From Candidatus Bipolaricaulota bacterium (lineage in GTDB: Bacteria > Bipolaricaulota > Bipolaricaulia > RBG-16-55-9), in NCBI GenBank assembly GCA_027021605.1, contig JALUUA010000239.1:1-7746 (forward strand): a DNA stretch of 7,746 nucleotides, written 5' to 3'. Shown in pieces: positions 5,487 through 7,746 of the stretch. The position numbers and the translations under genes were made by a program. Within the stretch, counting starts at the first letter, position 1. Each line of letters begins with the position of its first letter. The notes under the pieces were generated by a model. It was not told the origin of the DNA. It searched no databases and saw only the letters and a program-made list of their open reading frames with translations.

Positions 5487-6848
5487 TCAGCAGTTCTCGT
5501 TGCCCACCGGACCCGTGGCGGCACCGGAGGTGTACGCCTCGTCCGCGGAGGCCTCGACCTCGCAGAGGATCTGATCGAGGTCCTTGCCGCTGAGGGCGTC
5601 GAGCACGGCGGTCCAGAAGGTGCCCGCTCCCACGGCCGAGGGCATGAGGTCCGAGCCGTCGAAGCGGAAGACCTCCGCGCTGGTGAGGGTCTTGGCCGCG
5701 TTGGCGGTGATCGTGTCCGGGGTGCCGTCGGCGTTGACGTAGATCACGTCGGGGTCGAGGGTCGTGTTCGTGGCGATGCGCCCGGGGTTGAGGAGCACCC
5801 AGAGCCGCTGGGCGTCGGCCCCGCCGATGTAGTTGAGGAACTCGGCCACGCCCGGCTTGGCGCTGAAGGCGGCGAAGAGGTCTCCCCCACCCAGAGCGGG
5901 CGGCGGGCCGCCGTCCTGGGCCGGACCGGAGGGGAAGGTGAAGACGTCGTAGTCCACCCCGGCCACGGTGTCGGGGTTCTGGCGCTGGATGAACTCGCGG
6001 ATGAAGGTCGCCTGGCGGTGCATCACGCAGGAGCCGTCAAAGAGCCCGTTGGGGGAGTCACCGAAGTTGGTCGCCAGGACGTTCGTCCGCCCGCCGAAGG
6101 CGTTGTCCGCGAAGTAGAGGAACTCCTCGAACAGGGTCTTGACCCGGGGGTCGGTCCAGGGGATGTCGTGGGCGACCCAGGCGTCGTAGAACTCCGGCCC
6201 GTAGAGGCGCAGGGCGATGTCCTCCATCCAGTCGGTGCCCGGCCAGCCCGAGGCGGCGCCGCTCTCCACCCCGATGCACCAGGGGGAGATGCCGTCGGCC
6301 GCGATCTGCTCCGTGAGCGCCTTGAGCTCCTCGTACGTCTGCGGGATGGGGTAGCCCCGCTCCTCGAACGTCGGCTTGTGGTACCAGACCAAGCTCTTGA
6401 GGCTGGCAATGGGCGTGATGGCGTAGAGCCGCCCGTCGACCGTGCCCAGATCGAGGAAGCCCTTCGGCTGCTGGCTGAGCACGGTGCGGCTGAGCATCTC
6501 GTCGATGGGGACGAGCGCGCCGCTGCGGGCGAACTCGACCATCGCGCCCGGCTGCGGGAAGTTCGTCATGTCCGGCGGGTTGCCCGCCGCGACCCGGGTC
6601 TGGAGGATCTGCGGCAGGTTGCGCCCGACGGCCTCCACGATCACCTTGGTGCCGCTGGGGCTCTGGTCCTCGAAGGCGCGGACCACCCGCTTGAAGTCCG
6701 CCAGCTCCTCGCCCTCGAAGCTGGTGACGAAGGTGATCGTCTCCCCCTGCAGGATCGCCGTGGCCGCGCCGGAACCGGGAAGGACCAGCAGCACCCCGAG
6801 GACGAGCCCGACCACCGAAAGCAACAGCCCACTCCGCTTTGTCCGCAT
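5487..6848 (-). CDS. aglE: ABC transporter solute-binding protein, alpha-glucoside type
   Basis: A 453-residue exported protein. The signal peptide has basic MRTKR, a hydrophobic core at 7-23 and small residues near GSGAATA (25-31). There is no lipobox cysteine, so it is predicted soluble in the periplasm or released, not a lipoprotein. The mature part fits extracellular solute-binding family 1 of the AglE group: PPDMTNFPQPG (91-101), LVWYHKPTFEERGY (153-166), SPWCIGVESGAASGWPGTDW (188-207), DGSCVMHRQ (271-279) and GGDLFAAFSAKPGVAEFLNY (321-340). Aromatics in these blocks usually stack on the sugar. It has four cysteines (191, 274, 429, 453), the last being the C-terminal residue. ATG at 6848 is preceded by AAGGAGGG seven bases upstream, which rules out the longer in-frame extension towards 7061. 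It heads the importer genes. Sucrose, trehalose, maltose or glucosylglycerol are possible ligands. Confidence 0.92.
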   Translation of the reverse strand: MRTKRSGLLLSVVGLVLGVLLVLPGSGAATAILQGETITFVTSFEGEELADFKRVVRAFEDQSPSGTKVIVEAVGRNLPQILQTRVAAGNPPDMTNFPQPGAMVEFARSGALVPIDEMLSRTVLSQQPKGFLDLGTVDGRLYAITPIASLKSLVWYHKPTFEERGYPIPQTYEELKALTEQIAADGISPWCIGVESGAASGWPGTDWMEDIALRLYGPEFYDAWVAHDIPWTDPRVKTLFEEFLYFADNAFGGRTNVLATNFGDSPNGLFDGSCVMHRQATFIREFIQRQNPDTVAGVDYDVFTFPSGPAQDGGPPPALGGGDLFAAFSAKPGVAEFLNYIGGADAQRLWVLLNPGRIATNTTLDPDVIYVNADGTPDTITANAAKTLTSAEVFRFDGSDLMPSAVGAGTFWTAVLDALSGKDLDQILCEVEASADEAYTSGAATGPVGNENC

Positions 6849-6867
6849 CCTTGCTCCCTCCTTCGTC

Positions 6868-6884
6868 TCGTAAAGATCGTAAAG
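6868..6884. repeat. Tandem TCGTAAAG pair upstream of the binding-protein gene
   Basis: TCGTAAAG occurs at 6868-6875 and 6877-6884, one base apart (9-base period), immediately before the ribosome site of the binding-protein gene. On the coding strand it reads CTTTACGA twice. It lies in the 85-base gap after the ROK gene and could be part of a promoter or a regulator site, or the mark of a small duplication. Confidence 0.5.
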
Positions 6885-6919
6885 GAACGCACCGGAAAAG
6901 GGTGTGACCGTCCTTTTGC

Positions 6920-6927
6920 CTCTAGAG
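6920..6927. promoter_or_regulatory. Eight-base palindrome CTCTAGAG after the ROK gene
   Basis: A perfect 8-base palindrome, AT-richer than its surroundings, lies just after the ROK stop and about 70 bases before the binding-protein start. It is a possible regulator half-site; 8-base palindromes also arise by chance. Confidence 0.2.
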
Positions 6928-6933
6928 TTCGAG

Positions 6934-7746
6934 TCATCCGAGCCCGACGGATGGACTTCTCTCGGGTTCGAGAGCGCTTTCACCCCCCTTCGTACAAAGC
7001 CGTTGTGCGGTGTTGCGGTTGCGGGAGCTGCGCTGTACGAGGGCGGCCTCGGGCGCGTCAAAGGTGCTTTGGAGCACGCGCAAGGCCGCGCCGTGGGCGC
7101 AGGCCCACTCGCCCGCCCGGGCCCGCGAGACGCGGAAGGGGAAGCGGTCCCCCAGGCGGTCCTGCAGCCGCCGCGCGCAGCTTGCGACGAACGCCTCCTC
7201 CTCTTCCCGGAGCATCCGCGCCTGGATCACCAGTCGATCCGGATCGAAGAGGGTAATGAGGTGGAGCATGGGCACCAGCAGACGGTCCTCCAGCACGCGC
7301 CGCAGGCGGCGCACGTCGCCTCGCCGGCCCCCCCGGGGCCCGCGGCCCAGGAGCGGGTCCCGGGCCCCTGACCGCTCCGGCTCCTCCCCCGCCCCCGCCT
7401 GTCGGAGCTGCAGGTAGGCATCCCTTAAGGAGACGGCGTTCCCGTGCGCGCCCCCGAAGATCTCCCCGTGGAGCAAGACCGCCCCTCCCATGCGGATGTC
7501 CCTGTAGGCGCCCCGACGCAAGGCGAGGTAGACGAGCACCCTCTCGGTCGTCTCGAGGTGGGCGCTCTCGGCCAGCGCCATGAAGTGCGCGTCGTTCCCC
7601 AGGAGCACGGGAACCCCCATGTGCTCCTCGAGAACGGCCTTTACGGGCACGTCCCGCCAGGGGGGGAGCGTCTCCCCGTAGAACGAGAGCCTCTCCCCGC
7701 AGCGGCAGAGGAACGCCGGGGCCCCCAGCCCCACGCCCAACAGATC
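6934..7746 (-). CDS. ROK-family protein, probable sugar-responsive regulator, N-terminus missing
   Basis: The last 270 codons of a gene entering from the right edge. GVGLGAP (4-10 of the visible part), PWRDVPVKAVLEEHMGVPVLLGNDAHFMALAE (29-60) and the later GGAVLLHGEIFGGAHGN (87-103) follow the ROK order. Asp51 of GND, the usual catalytic or sugar-contacting Asp, is kept. DPDRLVI and GEWACAHGAALRVL complete the C-terminal fold. Other hallmarks are lost: the GTGxGxG phosphate loop reads LRRGAYRDI, the expected GEIGH is NAVSL, and the CxCGxxGC zinc motif is replaced by an Arg/Gly-rich stretch (about 125-150). A tail of about 40 residues follows the fold. Kinase activity therefore looks unlikely. 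A helix-turn-helix would be expected beyond the edge if this is a NagC/XylR-type regulator. It is upstream of and co-directional with the importer genes, fitting local control. Confidence 0.82.
   Translation of the reverse strand, partial: DLLGVGLGAPAFLCRCGERLSFYGETLPPWRDVPVKAVLEEHMGVPVLLGNDAHFMALAESAHLETTERVLVYLALRRGAYRDIRMGGAVLLHGEIFGGAHGNAVSLRDAYLQLRQAGAGEEPERSGARDPLLGRGPRGGRRGDVRRLRRVLEDRLLVPMLHLITLFDPDRLVIQARMLREEEEAFVASCARRLQDRLGDRFPFRVSRARAGEWACAHGAALRVLQSTFDAPEAALVQRSSRNRNTAQRLCTKGGESALEPERSPSVGLG
6959..6974. promoter_or_regulatory. Dyad CTCTCG-N4-CGAGAG in the ROK 3' end
   Basis: Six-base perfect arms flank GGTT, inside the last codons of the ROK gene and about 110 bases before the binding-protein start. 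It may be a regulator site or a small RNA hairpin; coding constraint or chance is equally possible. Confidence 0.25.

Noticed and set aside
4387..5574. A 395-codon plus-strand frame opposite the AglF-type permease
   Set aside because: Its Glu/Gln/Asp/Pro-rich product is the typical antisense image of a membrane protein in high-GC DNA, with no motif.
6876..6881. TACGAT-like -10 box for the binding-protein gene within the tandem repeat
   Set aside because: No acceptable -35 box lies at 16-18 bases; the best GTCACA match is about 21 bases away. The promoter is left uncalled.
6849..7061. Upstream extension of the binding protein
   Set aside because: It overlaps the ROK gene end, buries the signal peptide, and is contradicted by AAGGAGGG seven bases before the ATG at 6848.
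6018..7256. A 412-codon plus-strand frame opposite the binding protein and ROK genes
   Set aside because: It spans two recognised minus-strand genes and their spacer, its composition is Arg/Glu/Pro-biased, and it shows no domain.
7227..7421. A cysteine-rich alternate frame in the ROK gene as a frameshifted zinc motif
   Set aside because: Its cysteines do not give CxCGxxGC spacing. The main frame continues smoothly into the expected C-terminal ROK helices, so a double frameshift is not needed, although it cannot be fully excluded.

Overview
High-GC bacterial DNA carrying seven protein genes, two of them cut by the window edges, and no RNA genes. The window reads as a sucrose or osmolyte (alpha-glucoside) locus. 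The source cannot be fixed from the sequence. The heavy G/C bias, Arg-rich proteins, strong AGGAGG-type ribosome sites and one probable near-leaderless gene would suit a thermophile-like high-GC lineage such as Deinococcota, Bipolaricaulota or Chloroflexota; this is a guess, not a determination.

Left part: a minus-strand glycoside hydrolase of the amylo-alpha-1,6-glucosidase/debranching type (starts at 954, runs off the left edge) is divergent from a plus-strand pair. The pair is a sucrose-phosphate synthase of the Halothermothrix type (1099-2595) followed 27 bases later by a uridine-kinase-like P-loop kinase (2623-3267). The 144-base divergent spacer holds a GC-rich dyad with possible overlapping promoters on the two strands.

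Right part, all on the minus strand, in transcription order: a ROK-family protein whose N-terminus lies beyond the right edge (6934-7746), an alpha-glucoside-type solute-binding protein (5487-6848), a MalF/AglF-type permease with an unusual insertion of about four extra membrane helices (4120-5382), and a MalG/AglG-type permease (3257-4120). The last gene meets the kinase tail to tail and the two coding regions overlap by 11 bases. A very stable GC hairpin separates the binding protein from the permeases.

How the parts may work together (inference): the importer brings in sucrose, trehalose or a related alpha-glucoside. The synthase makes sucrose-6-phosphate from UDP-glucose and fructose-6-phosphate. 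The kinase may feed the uridine nucleotide pool or phosphorylate a related small molecule. The hydrolase may break down the glucoside or glycogen, and the ROK protein may sense the sugar. The window shows no sucrose-phosphate phosphatase and no transporter ATPase, so both steps must be supplied from elsewhere. No mobile element, CRISPR array, tRNA or rRNA was seen. There is no gene-free stretch longer than 300 bases.
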